From Lacticaseibacillus hulanensis (GTDB taxonomy: Bacteria; Bacillota; Bacilli; Lactobacillales; Lactobacillaceae), in assembly GCF_004010095.1 (NCBI RefSeq), contig NZ_RRYD01000016.1, positions 1 to 63,611 on the forward strand: a stretch of 63,611 nt of DNA, read 5' to 3'. Position 1 is the first letter of the stretch. Every line of letters begins with the position of its first letter. Below are positions 16,830-26,156 of this stretch, in pieces. The notes below the pieces were generated by a model that saw only the letters and a list, made by a program, of their open reading frames with translations, did no database searches and was not told the DNA's origin. The translations under genes and the position numbers were made by a program.

Positions 16830-17921
16830 CTATTCCCCCTCGTAACTTTCGAGACGGGCGTCGAAATCCTCCTCGGACTCGCCAAAACGCATAACGTGAA
16901 TATCTTCTGGGTCAAAGTACACACCCATCATGGCGCCATCTTCCGGTGCCGGGTTGGTGGAATGAATCAGCCACTCGTTTTGCCCGTCATCGTAGGCCAC
17001 GATTTCATAGAAGTCCCCGCGGAACAGCTGGGTGTCGATGCGCACGGCAACGCGGCCCTTGTCCACTGGCACGACATCGAGGTCTTCCGGACGCAGCACG
17101 ACTTCAACGTGTTCGTTCGTGCGCATCCCGGCGTCGGCACAATCGAAGACCTTCCCGTTGAATTCAACGCGGTAGTCTTCCACCATGCGGCCATCAACAA
17201 TGTTGCTTTCGCCAATAAAGTCCGCAACAAAGTGGTTAATTGGTTCATCGTAAATATCAACGGGGGTGCCACTTTGCTGCACCTGACCGTCGTTCATCAC
17301 AAAGATTTCATCGGATAATGCCAGGGCCTCTTCCTGATCGTGCGTGACGAACAGGAAGGTAATGCCGAGGCGCTGCTGCAATTCACGCAGTTCGTACTGC
17401 ATGTCCTTGCGCAGCTTTGCATCCAGCGCGGACAGTGGTTCGTCGAGCAGGAGCACTTTTGGTTCCAGCACAATCGCGCGTGCAATGGCAACACGCTGCT
17501 GCTGACCACCAGACAACTCGCTGATTTCACGGTTTGCCAGGTTCTCCAGCCGCACCATCTTCAGTGCATCCATGACCCGTGTTTCGATGGCCGCCTTATC
17601 AACCTTGCGAATACGCAGGCCGTACGCGATGTTCTCGAACACGTTCATGTGCGGGAAAAGCGAATAGTTTTGGAAGACCGTATTGACCTGCCGCAAATTC
17701 GCTGGAATATCGTTCACGCGTTTACCCGCGATCATAATATCCCCGCTGGTAACATTCAGAAACCCAGCAATCGCCCTCAGAATAGTGGTTTTCCCACTAC
17801 CTGAAGGCCCCAGTAACGTGTAAAATTTCCCTGCTTCGAGGGTAATATCAATGTCATTGAGCACGACGTTCTCGTCGTAGCTCTTAAACACGTGGTGCAA
17901 TTCAACAATCGGTTCGCCCAA
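16830..17921 (-). CDS. potA: Polyamine ABC transporter ATP-binding protein PotA
   Basis: The 363-residue ATPase that powers polyamine uptake. Walker A is GPSGSGKTT (near residue 38), the signature LSGGQQQR, Walker B LLLDEP, and the H-loop THDQEEA. A C-terminal TOBE domain (about 270-350) follows. The start is a TTG eight bases after GGGAGG. First gene of potABCD. Unlike in many lactobacilli, murB is not adjacent; it lies 16 kb away. Confidence 0.94.
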   Translation of the reverse strand: MGEPIVELHHVFKSYDENVVLNDIDITLEAGKFYTLLGPSGSGKTTILRAIAGFLNVTSGDIMIAGKRVNDIPANLRQVNTVFQNYSLFPHMNVFENIAYGLRIRKVDKAAIETRVMDALKMVRLENLANREISELSGGQQQRVAIARAIVLEPKVLLLDEPLSALDAKLRKDMQYELRELQQRLGITFLFVTHDQEEALALSDEIFVMNDGQVQQSGTPVDIYDEPINHFVADFIGESNIVDGRMVEDYRVEFNGKVFDCADAGMRTNEHVEVVLRPEDLDVVPVDKGRVAVRIDTQLFRGDFYEIVAYDDGQNEWLIHSTNPAPEDGAMMGVYFDPEDIHVMRFGESEEDFDARLESYEGE

Positions 17922-17994
17922 AATATCCGCCTCCCATAGCGCTGTGTGTGCTTACGGGGTATCGCTACGCTCCCCCCGCAGCGGCAGGCACGTT

Positions 17995-18021
17995 GGCCCA
18001 CCAATGAACAAACCGTGGGCC
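17995..18021 (-). promoter_or_regulatory. Leader hairpin upstream of potA
   Basis: GGCCCAC and GTGGGCC arms around a 13-base loop, in the 110-bp interval between the upstream terminator and potA. It may be a 5' UTR structure; no known riboswitch was recognised. Confidence 0.3.
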
Positions 18022-18030
18022 GGAATGCTC

Positions 18031-18064
18031 AAAAAAAGGACCTTGGTTACCCAAAGGTCCTTGT
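18031..18064 (-). terminator. Terminator after mleS-mleP
   Basis: On the minus strand AAGGACCTT and AAGGTCCTT pair around nine bases and are followed by a long T-run. A TATAAT at 18067-18072 sits directly upstream of the hairpin, so a leader-attenuator for potA is a formal alternative. Confidence 0.75.
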
Positions 18065-18191
18065 ACATTATACGCATTAGGGGGAATCGGTACCAGTGCC
18101 AAAACCTTACCGCACTGCTTTTTCCCATCAATGTAAATAAACTGCAACACTAAAATGTTCGGAAATTGACTGTTTCCGGGGTGATTTTTAA

Positions 18192-19172
18192 CTACATCCC
18201 CTGAATCAGCATCATGATGATTGGCACCACGATGGCGAACAAGATGGTGGAAGTGGTGACCACGTTGGTGGCGTACTTGACGTCCCCGTGGGCCTGGTCC
18301 GCCAGAATTGGGAGCACGGCAAGACCAGGTGCACTAGCCTGAACGATGAGCGTCTGGGCTTCAAGACTTGGCAAGGCGCTCCCAATGTGACTGCCAAGCA
18401 CAATGAGGCCGGCAATCAGTGCTGGGGCTAGGACAAAGCGGCCGAGCAGGGCCACGATGGTGTCGCGGTCAAAGCGGATGCTGCCAAGGCCAGCCTTGGC
18501 GAGCACAATCCCGATGTAAATGAGGGACAGTGGCGTCACCAGGCTCCCGACGTAATCCAGTGTGTTCACGGCGAAACTGAGGGCTGGCACGTTCACGAAC
18601 GGAATCCGCAGCAACAAGAAGACGAGCGCAACCAGGAATCCAAGTAGTGGTGGTGGCAGCAATTTCTTCCAGTTGAAGGCCGCGCCCGCTGCGCCCTTTT
18701 CCTTGGTTGGGTCATCGTTTGCAATGATGAACGCACCCACGGTCCAGGTCGACACGGTGTTAACCACGTAGTACACGAGGAAGTATGCGAGTGACTTGTC
18801 GCCAAAGAGCGCGAGGTTCAGGGGCAAACCGATGAAGATGGTGTTGGCGTTCACGAACATGTTGATGAACGTTCCCCGGCGCCCTGGACGGACCTTCAAG
18901 ACCTTGACCAGGATGAAGGCGATGATGTAGCCCAGAATCACCCCACCAAAGCCGTAAACGAGGCCGCTGGATAAACTAATTAATTTGTCCAGTGTGAGCC
19001 GTTCCAGCACGGAGATGAAGATGGACGCAGGCAGTGCGACCTTCATCAGTAAGGTGGACACGGTCCCGCCGAACTTGTCGTCGAACCAGCCCTTCTTTTG
19101 TAAGATGTAACCCAAAGCAATGATGAGCACGATGGTCAAAATGCTTTGGATGGATGTTGTTAAAGCAGTCAT
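18192..19172 (-). CDS. mleP: AEC-family transporter, malate permease (MleP-like)
   Basis: A 326-residue membrane protein of the auxin-efflux-carrier family with about ten helices. Landmarks are IALGYILQKKGWFDD at the N-terminus, FVNANTIFIGLPL in the middle and QASAPGLAVLPILADQ near the C-terminus, all typical of bacterial AEC members. It directly follows mleS on the same strand, so it should import malate and export lactate for malolactic fermentation. The ATG at 19172 is preferred over the TTG at 19184 because GGAG lies between them. Expression is expected under MleR. Confidence 0.88.
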   Translation of the reverse strand: MTALTTSIQSILTIVLIIALGYILQKKGWFDDKFGGTVSTLLMKVALPASIFISVLERLTLDKLISLSSGLVYGFGGVILGYIIAFILVKVLKVRPGRRGTFINMFVNANTIFIGLPLNLALFGDKSLAYFLVYYVVNTVSTWTVGAFIIANDDPTKEKGAAGAAFNWKKLLPPPLLGFLVALVFLLLRIPFVNVPALSFAVNTLDYVGSLVTPLSLIYIGIVLAKAGLGSIRFDRDTIVALLGRFVLAPALIAGLIVLGSHIGSALPSLEAQTLIVQASAPGLAVLPILADQAHGDVKYATNVVTTSTILFAIVVPIIMMLIQGM

Positions 19173-19215
19173 ATTATTCTCCAATCAACCAAACGCAAAC
19201 GGTGCAAATTGCACT

Positions 19216-20874
19216 TTACAGTTCAACGTCAATGTCTGGTAATTCAGTGTATTCAGGCACCCACTTCATGTCCGCAACGGCCTTTTGCACGTCGGCAATT
19301 GGTTCTGCGTTCAGCTTTTCAGCCACCGCTTCAGTTGCCACGGCGTTAGCGACCGTCTGACTGAAGACATCAAGCTTCTTCACTGGTGGCAGCACTGCTG
19401 CACCCGGCTGGCTTGGATCAACAATCCCGCCCAGACTGTGCGCAGCGGCGGAAATCATGCCGTCTGTGAGTAGCTTGGCCTTTGCCGCGATGGTCCCAAG
19501 GCCAAGACCTGGGTAAACCAAGGCGTTGTTGGCCTGCCCAATTTCGTAGGTCACACCCTTGTATTCAACTGGTGCTGCGGGAATCCCGGTGGCAACCAGT
19601 GCCTTACCGTCTGTCCAGGCAATCAGGTCATCGGCCTTAGCCTCCGCCAGCTTGGTTGGGTTGCTGAGCGGGAAGATGATTGGCCGTTCTGTGTGTGCCG
19701 CCATTTCCTTAACAACGTCTTCAGTGAAGGTCCCAGGCACGGTGCTGGTCCCGACCAGAATAGTTGGGTGCACGGCCTTAACCGCTGCCAGCAAGCTGGT
19801 CAGATCATCGGCGTTAGCGAATTCACTGCGGCTGCGCGCGAATGGCTTTTGTTCTGGAGTCAGAGTTTCGTCATCATCGAAGAGCAGCCCCTGCTTGTCA
19901 ACCAGGTAGAAGTGCTTGCGGGCTTCTGCTTCGTCCATCCCCTGCTGCAGGAATTCGTCGTAGATCCGCTTGGTGATACCGGCACCGGCAGTCCCAGCAC
20001 CGAAGCTCATGTACACTTGGTCGGTCATCTTCTGCTTGGAAATGTTGAGCGCCCCGAGAATCCCGGCAAGGACGATAATCCCCGTGCCCTGGATGTCATC
20101 GTTGAACGTGGTCATTTCGCCTTGGTACTTGGCCAAAATGTTGGCGGCGTTGCTCCGACCGAAGTCTTCAAAGTGCATGTATAGCTTCGGGAACAACGTC
20201 CGCGCGTTCTGCACGAACTTGTCAACGAAGGCGTAGTACTCATCGCCGTAAACACGCTTCTTCCGGTTACCGAGGTACAGGTCATCGCTTAGGAGTGCTT
20301 CGTTGTTGGTGCCGGCATCAAGGACCACTGGCAGCACGCTTGCTGGGTCAATTCCGGCCGCAGCGGTGTACACCATCAGCTTGCCGACCGCGATGTCGAC
20401 CCCCTGGGTGCCCCAGTCGCCAATGCCAAGAATTCCTTCAGCGTCGGTCACAACGATCAGACGAATGTCGCGGCCGTTTGCGCCATGACGCAGGGCCTGT
20501 TCCATGTTAGCCTGGTCATCAATTGACAGGTACACGGCGTTTTGGGGTTCGATGAAGAGAGCACTGTAGTTTTCAATCGTGTCGGCGATGGTTGGGTCGT
20601 ACACGATTGGCATGAATTCAGCAATGTGGTCCGCGAACAGCTTGTAGTAGAGCACGTGGTTGTGGTTGAAGATGTCCATCAGGAAGATCCGCTTCTCGAG
20701 GTCACTTGGCTTGCTCTGCAGCTGGGCGTATGCCTGGGCCACCTGCTGGTCGAGGGTCTGCACTGCTGGTGGCAAGATGCCGGCGAGCCCGTACTGCTGA
20801 CGTTCAGCCTTGGTGAAGGCCGTGCCCTTGTTCAAGAATGGGTCATTCAAAATTTGTTCTGGTGTGTAACGCAT
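19216..20874 (-). CDS. mleS: Malolactic enzyme MleS
   Basis: A 552-residue NAD- and Mn-dependent enzyme that decarboxylates L-malate directly to L-lactate, raising pH and generating proton-motive force. It begins [14 protein letters not shown] and contains [14 protein letters not shown] and the Rossmann motif [10 protein letters not shown], matching malolactic enzymes rather than ordinary malic enzymes. Length agrees with the family (about 540). ATG at 20874 is eight bases after GGAGG. It is co-transcribed with mleP and divergent from mleR. Separation from an NAD-malic enzyme rests on overall similarity and the mleRSP context. Confidence 0.9.
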   Translation of the reverse strand: MRYTPEQILNDPFLNKGTAFTKAERQQYGLAGILPPAVQTLDQQVAQAYAQLQSKPSDLEKRIFLMDIFNHNHVLYYKLFADHIAEFMPIVYDPTIADTIENYSALFIEPQNAVYLSIDDQANMEQALRHGANGRDIRLIVVTDAEGILGIGDWGTQGVDIAVGKLMVYTAAAGIDPASVLPVVLDAGTNNEALLSDDLYLGNRKKRVYGDEYYAFVDKFVQNARTLFPKLYMHFEDFGRSNAANILAKYQGEMTTFNDDIQGTGIIVLAGILGALNISKQKMTDQVYMSFGAGTAGAGITKRIYDEFLQQGMDEAEARKHFYLVDKQGLLFDDDETLTPEQKPFARSRSEFANADDLTSLLAAVKAVHPTILVGTSTVPGTFTEDVVKEMAAHTERPIIFPLSNPTKLAEAKADDLIAWTDGKALVATGIPAAPVEYKGVTYEIGQANNALVYPGLGLGTIAAKAKLLTDGMISAAAHSLGGIVDPSQPGAAVLPPVKKLDVFSQTVANAVATEAVAEKLNAEPIADVQKAVADMKWVPEYTELPDIDVEL

Positions 20875-21039
20875 ATAAATTTCCTCCATAACGTGGATAT
20901 TGGCGGTACCTGGTCTTTTTGAACTTTCCCGCCGCGGGGGTCAAACCGAATTTGTTCCCGAATCATCCACAATGTCTGTTAGTTCGCGACGTCCGAGTTG
21001 CTGTCGCGATTACATTTGTTACTTTAACCGATTGAAAAA

Positions 21040-21068
21040 ATTATAGTCAAACGCGCCAGCTATGATAA
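21040..21068 (-). promoter_or_regulatory. Candidate mleS promoter
   Basis: On the minus strand TTATCA (21063-21068), 17 bp, then TATAAT (21040-21045). It lies within the mleR-mleS divergent region, where a LysR-type regulator would be expected to bind. Confidence 0.45.
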
Positions 21069-21114
21069 AATGTTTTTATATGAGGCGCACAAACATTGAA
21101 GGGACGGGGCTCAG

Positions 21115-21996
21115 ATGCAGACCAAGGATTTAGAATATTTCACCAAATTATGCGAATTAAAAAATTTTTCGATGGTTGCGCAGTTTTTTGGCGTTAGTCA
21201 GCCGACCGTCTCGGTGGCCCTGAAGCGACTGGAAACCAATTTCGGCATCACGCTCATCAATCGCGATAAGAGCCACAACACCCTCGCGGTCACCGACGCC
21301 GGCAAGCAGCTAGCCGCCCACGCCAACAACATTTTGCGGGAACTCGACCAAACGCGCAGCGAGATCGAAGCCCTCCAAGCCGAAACAATCAGGTTGGGCC
21401 TGCCGCCAATCATCGGGAACTACTTCTTCCCGTCGACGCTAAACCGGCTGGTCAAGCACAATCTGGTGCCGCACCTGAAGACAATCGAGGCCGGTTCCGC
21501 AGAGCTGCTCAGTCAGCTCCGCAGCGGGGATATCGAAATGGCGTTGCTCGGAAGCGTCGGCCCCTTAGTCGAACCCGACCTGGATGTCACTGAGCTAGCC
21601 CAGCCGACCTTCACGATTGTGGCCAGCCCGGAGCGGCAGCTGGGCCATGACGGGACGGTCAAATTCGCGGAGCTGGCCCACGAGTCGTTCGTCTCCCTGA
21701 CCGTGGGCTTCATGCACAGTGAGGCCTTCCGCCGCCTGACTGCCGCGAACGCCATCCACCCGCGCGTTGTCTTCCGCACCAGTGACGTTGAGCTGCTCAA
21801 AAAAATGGTGCACCAAAACGTTGGCATCGGCTTCCTCGTTGATCTGGCCGTCACACCCGCGGACAATCTCCAGATGCTGCACCTCAGCGACCCGGACCAG
21901 CCCCAGTTTTGCATCTCGGTGGTGCACCGCAAACACCAAGTCCTGCCGCCGCTCCAGCGCCAGCTCAAGGAACTGCTCATTAACGACAAGAATTAG
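21115..21996 (+). CDS. mleR: LysR-family regulator of malolactic fermentation MleR
   Basis: A 293-residue LTTR. The N-terminal winged helix-turn-helix is FSMVAQFFGVSQPTVSVALKRLE, and the C-terminal two-lobe domain would bind L-malate. Divergent placement next to mleS is the standard mle arrangement and identifies it as the probable activator. ATG is preceded by a G-rich GGGACGGGG. A strong bidirectional terminator follows, shared with the convergent MFS gene. Confidence 0.9.
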   Translation: MQTKDLEYFTKLCELKNFSMVAQFFGVSQPTVSVALKRLETNFGITLINRDKSHNTLAVTDAGKQLAAHANNILRELDQTRSEIEALQAETIRLGLPPIIGNYFFPSTLNRLVKHNLVPHLKTIEAGSAELLSQLRSGDIEMALLGSVGPLVEPDLDVTELAQPTFTIVASPERQLGHDGTVKFAELAHESFVSLTVGFMHSEAFRRLTAANAIHPRVVFRTSDVELLKKMVHQNVGIGFLVDLAVTPADNLQMLHLSDPDQPQFCISVVHRKHQVLPPLQRQLKELLINDKN

Positions 21997-22026
21997 CGCT
22001 CAACTGGTTACAAAATTTTCAGACCA

Positions 22027-22068
22027 CCAAAAAACCGCAGGAAGGATTACCTTCTTGCGGTTTTTACT
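22027..22068. terminator. Bidirectional terminator between mleR and MFS gene
   Basis: AAAAACCGCAGGAAGG and CCTTCTTGCGGTTTTT form a stem with a 4-base loop between convergent genes. Confidence 0.85.
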
Positions 22069-22097
22069 TTGCTGATTATTAACTAGGCGACTTAGAA

Positions 22098-23276
22098 TCA
22101 GGCCGCGTCCTGGCTGCGATTGCCGCGCTGGCTGACAACGGCAAAGAGGAGTAACGCCGCAACCAGTCCGGAGACCGCCAGCATGAATAAGACCTGATAC
22201 GACAGGCCCTCGATGATGAACGCCCCCATGAGTGGTCCCACGGCGCGGCCGGCTGACGCGCCAGCCTGCACGAGGCCCTGGTACCGTCCGCGCGTGGCGG
22301 TCGTCGCAAACAAGTTGATGTACGTCGACATTGCCGGCATCGCCGTGACCTCACCCAGCGACAAAATCACCATGGCCAGGGCGAACTGGAGGTAGGAACG
22401 AGCGAAAAGCAGCGTGGCGAAGCTGATGGCAAACAAGCCAAGGCCGGTGCACAGCCGCAGCGTCAGGTGCCGGGTGAGCCAGTCGTCTGCCCGCGTCACT
22501 AGCGGCTGCACCAGCAGGATGACCACCGCGTTGATAGTCCACACCGAGCTGTACTCCCGCACGGTTAGGCCCAGGCTGAGCATGTACGACGACAGGTTGC
22601 TGTCCCACTGCTCGTAAAAGACCCAGATAATGAAGACCACGACCAGCACCGTGAGCACTTCCGGCCGAATCCGGCCGCGCTTACCCGTACTTGCGACCGC
22701 CGTCTCGCTTTCGCCCTGCCGCAGCGAACGGCCCCGGTAGAACGTGAGGACGATGATTGCAAAGAGCAGGTAGATGCTGGTCGCGCAGACAAAGACCCAG
22801 TCAATTCCGGCCGCCAGCACGTTGCCGACCACGAGCGTCCCCCCGGCAACACCAAGTGAACTGGTGAAATACAGGAAGTTGAATGCGTAGCTCGGGGCGT
22901 GGCCCGGCACCTTCGTGGCGTACCCGTTGATGGAGGTGAAAGTCATCCCACCGCCCAGGCCCATCAGCGTGAGCAGCACCGGGTACATCGGCCAGGCGTG
23001 GAAGAATATCAGCAGGCCCGCCGCGACAATGTCGATGCTAATGCCGCACAAGAGCGTGGACACCGGCTTCCAGTGGTCGAAAAGATACCCGCCGACGGTA
23101 TTCCCACAAAGCGAGGCCATGCAGTTCAAAAAAATCACGGTGCCGGCAACGGTTAGCGGCATGTGCAAGTACTCGTGGACGTAGATTGTCGTTAGCGGCC
23201 AGATGAACGTGCCGCCGATGTTTGTAATCAGCGAGCCTGCCAGTAACCACTTCAATTTGAATTCTTTTTGTGCCAT
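22098..23276 (-). CDS. Major facilitator superfamily transporter
   Basis: A 392-residue, twelve-helix transporter. The first half has GGYLFDHWKPVST at the cytoplasmic loop between helices 2 and 3 (motif A position). A basic central loop RGRSLRQGESETAVASTGKRGRIR separates the halves. Substrate is unknown; drug or metabolite efflux is the usual role for this subgroup. ATG at 23276 with AGGTGATC upstream is preferred over GTG at 23285, which overlaps the ribosome binding site. No neighbouring gene suggests a pathway. Confidence 0.8.
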   Translation of the reverse strand: MAQKEFKLKWLLAGSLITNIGGTFIWPLTTIYVHEYLHMPLTVAGTVIFLNCMASLCGNTVGGYLFDHWKPVSTLLCGISIDIVAAGLLIFFHAWPMYPVLLTLMGLGGGMTFTSINGYATKVPGHAPSYAFNFLYFTSSLGVAGGTLVVGNVLAAGIDWVFVCATSIYLLFAIIVLTFYRGRSLRQGESETAVASTGKRGRIRPEVLTVLVVVFIIWVFYEQWDSNLSSYMLSLGLTVREYSSVWTINAVVILLVQPLVTRADDWLTRHLTLRLCTGLGLFAISFATLLFARSYLQFALAMVILSLGEVTAMPAMSTYINLFATTATRGRYQGLVQAGASAGRAVGPLMGAFIIEGLSYQVLFMLAVSGLVAALLLFAVVSQRGNRSQDAA

Positions 23277-23627
23277 TTTGATCACCTAACTATGTAATTT
23301 GCCGCAACGGTGCGCAGCGGCGACGGTGTAATAACAAAATATGTCGCGTGGATTGCCGCGCTGGTGAACATTATAGAACAAGTTCGCGGTTTTTGTCCCG
23401 CTCAGATTGGGGATTATTTGTCTGCTCCGTGACATCCGTGTCGCCACTGGCAGGGCTTATTGTGCAATGAAGTAAACCACCTCTTCCACTTGACGGCTAC
23501 CGGACTAAGCAGGTCACAGGTTTACCGAATTCGTGAGTATTCCGAAAAAATAATGATATATAAATAGGACTACCAAGGAGTTACGGTAGTCCTAGAATAA
23601 ATAATTGGCTTGCCATTCATTTAACCA
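23277..23627. other. Intergenic region at left edge of AT-rich island
   Basis: No gene seen. It begins GC-rich and becomes AT-rich after about 23500. It contains the hairpin noted at 23565-23594. Confidence 0.6.
23565..23594 (-). terminator. Probable terminator after hypothetical gene
   Basis: AGGACTACC and GGTAGTCCT pair; on the minus strand TTTATATA follows, about 35 bp past the stop at 23628. Confidence 0.5.
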
Positions 23628-23972
23628 CTATCCCTCACCTGTCATCTCGGCAAACGAAAGCCCAAAGGTTTTTACTATCATTCGGTTAGGGTGGGGATTC
23701 ATTCTGATGTTCTTTTCTTTAGAAACAGGAGATGGCTCTACATAGTAAACAGTGCCGTCATTTGAATTTCGTTTGGCAGTGCCAATCCCATCTGGGTTTT
23801 CATTAGTTTTGACGATCTTTGCGGTCATGGCGCTCTTGAAGTAGCCGTTAGTAATCAAGACAGTACGAACGGCCATTCCTGGTGTCATATGAAGTAAAAG
23901 AAATCCGCATATAACACTTGTTTCTATTGCTATCAAAAACTTATTTAAATTTGCGTGTTTTTTAGTGGCCAA
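23628..23972 (-). CDS. Small membrane-anchored protein, unknown
   Basis: A 114-residue protein with a short basic N-terminus (ATKKHANLNK), one hydrophobic helix (about residues 11-30, LIAIETSVICGFLLLHM) and a polar domain likely outside. I recognise no family. The start is a TTG eight bases after AAGGAG; the longer frame would run through that ribosome binding site. AT-rich like the genes that follow, it is the first gene of the presumed island. Confidence 0.6.
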   Translation of the reverse strand: MATKKHANLNKFLIAIETSVICGFLLLHMTPGMAVRTVLITNGYFKSAMTAKIVKTNENPDGIGTAKRNSNDGTVYYVEPSPVSKEKNIRMNPHPNRMIVKTFGLSFAEMTGEG

Positions 23973-24354
23973 GTTAGCATCTCCTTGCGTTAAATCCCAA
24001 AAAGGTGTGGTACTGAGGGTTTGGAGTCTTACCATACTTACTGCGTATGCCCTTGCTAAGCTGGCACTTCAGGAAGCGGAGCTAACCTCGGGAACAGTTG
24101 CCTGTAAAACTTCATTTTGTAACCAGTATAGGCGCCGCTGTGCGCAAATAACATAATATTTGTGCTACTAAAATATAACAAGGAAGCTACGGTAAACCCA
24201 TTGTGACCGCAAAACTAAAAACACGCACTTTACTACATTTTTTGACTGACATCCACAGGCACACGTTTAATAACTAAAAGTGGTTATAATACACCTTCAT
24301 ATTTAGAAGACGCCATGCAGGAAATTTCCGAATTGCATGGCGCCTTTGTTGTAA
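23973..24354. other. Intergenic region upstream of hypothetical gene
   Basis: No credible gene on either strand. It holds the promoter region of the gene at 23628-23972 and the terminator of the lysozyme gene. A TATAAT-like box on the plus strand at about 24284 has no gene to serve. Confidence 0.5.
24306..24346 (-). terminator. Terminator of GH25 lysozyme gene
   Basis: GGCGCCATGCAA and TGCATGGCGTC pair around a 13-base loop on the minus strand, just past the lysozyme stop, followed by TTCTAAATATG. Confidence 0.65.
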
Positions 24355-25251
24355 TTAGATTCCGCTACCCCACAAACTTTCACGTTTCCTCCCGTCGTGT
24401 TTTCCTGTTGCAAGATAGCCGTATCCTCCATTCTTACGATGCTGCCTAATCCACAAATACCCACCTGTAATTGACCATGCATCATAAGAAATCTTAGCAC
24501 CTGACCTCAATGTAGCAATAATATAGGAAGTAACCGCAGGCGCAGTTCGCAGGTTGATTGATTGACCATGACCGATAACAAACACTCCATTTATTCTGTG
24601 CCATTCGTTGCTATCTTTATGAGTACCTTGGGGACACCCATATGCATTCCAGGCTTTACGGTCACCATAGAATACATCTAAATCCAGGTTGGCACCCCAT
24701 CCGTTTAATCTTCCAACATTCGTGTATTGAAACATTGCGGATGCTGGCCAATGTCTCAGATTACCTGACAGGTTACGGATGGTGAATCCTGATACATGCT
24801 TTGACTTGTTATATTGAGCAATCCAAAGCCCATAATTACCAAGAACAACTGAATCCCAGTTCAAATTATTCTCAAAGTTTAAATTCATGTAAATCATTGG
24901 TTTAATACCAGTTGATTTATCCACATAATCAAGCCACTGCTTTGCCCAAGCAACACCGGAAGCGGAAAACATACTCGGCTCTTCAAAATCCAAGAAAAAT
25001 GGGACCTCACCAATATACTTAACCGCATAATTCAAAAAATGTTTGGCTTCTTGGCTAGCACCGTTCTTACCTTTAGCATAGTGATACAAGCCGAGTACCT
25101 TACCAGAATTCAACGTTTGTGCGACCTGACTAGTTAGTAACGGGTTAACATAGCTGACTCCTTCCGTAGCTTTTACAATTACTCCATCTCCTGAAACATT
25201 GGAAACGTTAAGCCCCTTTTGATGACTTGACACATCTATTAAGTTAAGCAT
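24355..25251 (-). CDS. GH25 lysozyme with C-terminal SH3b domain
   Basis: A 298-residue peptidoglycan hydrolase. Residues 1-205 form a GH25 barrel: IDVSSHQ at the N-terminus supplies the first acidic residue, and FFLDFEEPS the catalytic Asp/Glu pair expected to cut N-acetylmuramyl bonds. Residues about 220-290 (INLRTAPAVTSYIIATLRSGAKI...GGYLWIRQH) are an SH3b wall-binding repeat. There is no signal peptide, as in phage endolysins, so export needs a holin or lysis. The start codon overlaps the upstream regulator by 8 bp, so the two are translationally coupled, an unusual pairing. Confidence 0.88.
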   Translation of the reverse strand: MLNLIDVSSHQKGLNVSNVSGDGVIVKATEGVSYVNPLLTSQVAQTLNSGKVLGLYHYAKGKNGASQEAKHFLNYAVKYIGEVPFFLDFEEPSMFSASGVAWAKQWLDYVDKSTGIKPMIYMNLNFENNLNWDSVVLGNYGLWIAQYNKSKHVSGFTIRNLSGNLRHWPASAMFQYTNVGRLNGWGANLDLDVFYGDRKAWNAYGCPQGTHKDSNEWHRINGVFVIGHGQSINLRTAPAVTSYIIATLRSGAKISYDAWSITGGYLWIRQHRKNGGYGYLATGKHDGRKRESLWGSGI

Positions 25252-25912
25252 GTTGCATTCTCCTGTTGCCCTCGTCCTTTACCATTTGGTTTAACTTTTC
25301 AGTTACAACACTTAAGCCTAATTCATTCGCCATTTGAATTAATCTAACCTGCTTTTCTCGGTCCAGATTGCATGTGAGTGAATAGAGCATTCTAAATTCG
25401 AACAAATCGTAAACTGACAGACAATCAGTAGCGCTTTCGACTTTAACCTTCAACCTTTGACACACCTTACGCGTATATTGCACCTCTGAACGTCGTAATA
25501 GTTCTTCCAGACTAGCCAAGCCGATACTAAACATTTCCGTCCATCTTAATTCATCATCATCGATAAGCATCATTCCACAAACAGACTGGAGCAACGAATC
25601 AGATGCTTGTTGTACATTATCCTGTATTTTTATCCTTGCACTCTGAAAATACCACCCTGACATTTCTAGTTCAGCAAGTGAAAATGGGCAATCGACTTCA
25701 CTGTCCTTTTCGGCAAGTGATGCAAGTTCAGACAATCGCACTCCCAAACCCTCAGTTGCGCTACATAAACTTGTGAATTTTATGCTAGACTGTCCGTTCT
25801 CAAATCTACGTAAACTTCTTAATGAAAACCGTCGTGCACTCACCCCTTCTTGCGAAACACATTGAAGCATTCTTACTCTCTTTAAAGCAGCACCGTATCT
25901 TGTTACGTTCAT
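25244..25912 (-). CDS. Rgg/GadR/MutR-type transcriptional regulator
   Basis: A 222-residue protein. An N-terminal Xre-type helix-turn-helix ends in the Rgg-like signature LRSLRRFENGQSSIKFTSL (about residues 27-45), and the rest is an all-helical repeat domain typical of peptide-responsive Rgg regulators. The ATG at 25912 follows GAGGTGA. No obvious hydrophobic pheromone gene was seen next to it. Coupling to the lysozyme and the divergent holin-like cassette suggests it controls one or both. An 18-bp palindrome at 26118-26135 is a candidate operator. Confidence 0.75.
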   Translation of the reverse strand: MNVTRYGAALKRVRMLQCVSQEGVSARRFSLRSLRRFENGQSSIKFTSLCSATEGLGVRLSELASLAEKDSEVDCPFSLAELEMSGWYFQSARIKIQDNVQQASDSLLQSVCGMMLIDDDELRWTEMFSIGLASLEELLRRSEVQYTRKVCQRLKVKVESATDCLSVYDLFEFRMLYSLTCNLDREKQVRLIQMANELGLSVVTEKLNQMVKDEGNRRMQHA

Positions 25913-25967
25913 CACAATCACCTCGTTTTTATGAACAATAGTCCAAAAAGATGGGGTAAAACCTAAT

Positions 25968-25993
25968 ATCGGCCACAGGCGGCCGGTTTTTTA
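25968..25993 (+). terminator. Terminator-like hairpin, plus strand
   Basis: CGGCC and GGCCG arms followed by TTTTTT, between the regulator and the holin-like gene. No plus-strand gene precedes it; its role is unclear. Confidence 0.4.
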
Positions 25994-26052
25994 AAATTAA
26001 AGGCTTTATCAATAAATGGCTAACAAAATACACAGCAATCGTAAGGTCAATT

Positions 26053-26086
26053 CATAAAAAAAAGCGGCCACTTGAGACCGCTTTCC
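26053..26086 (-). terminator. Terminator-like hairpin, minus strand
   Basis: AAAGCGG and CCGCTTT arms with a run of eight T on the minus strand only. No minus-strand gene precedes it, so it may end a short untranslated transcript starting near 26100-26120. Confidence 0.5.
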
Positions 26087-26117
26087 TGCACAAGCTTATT
26101 TCAAAACGCATACTTGT

Positions 26118-26135
26118 ATTGTTCTCGAGAACAAT
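26118..26135. promoter_or_regulatory. Perfect 18-bp palindrome, candidate operator
   Basis: ATTGTTCTCGAGAACAAT is fully self-complementary and lies about 20 bp before the holin-like gene's start. It is a plausible site for a dimeric regulator such as the Rgg-like protein. Confidence 0.55.
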
Positions 26136-26156
26136 GAAGCAATGGAAGTGTTGTAA

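Noticed and set aside
25931..25966. 11-codon frame as an Rgg pheromone gene
   Set aside because: The peptide is polar, not hydrophobic, and lacks a ribosome binding site.
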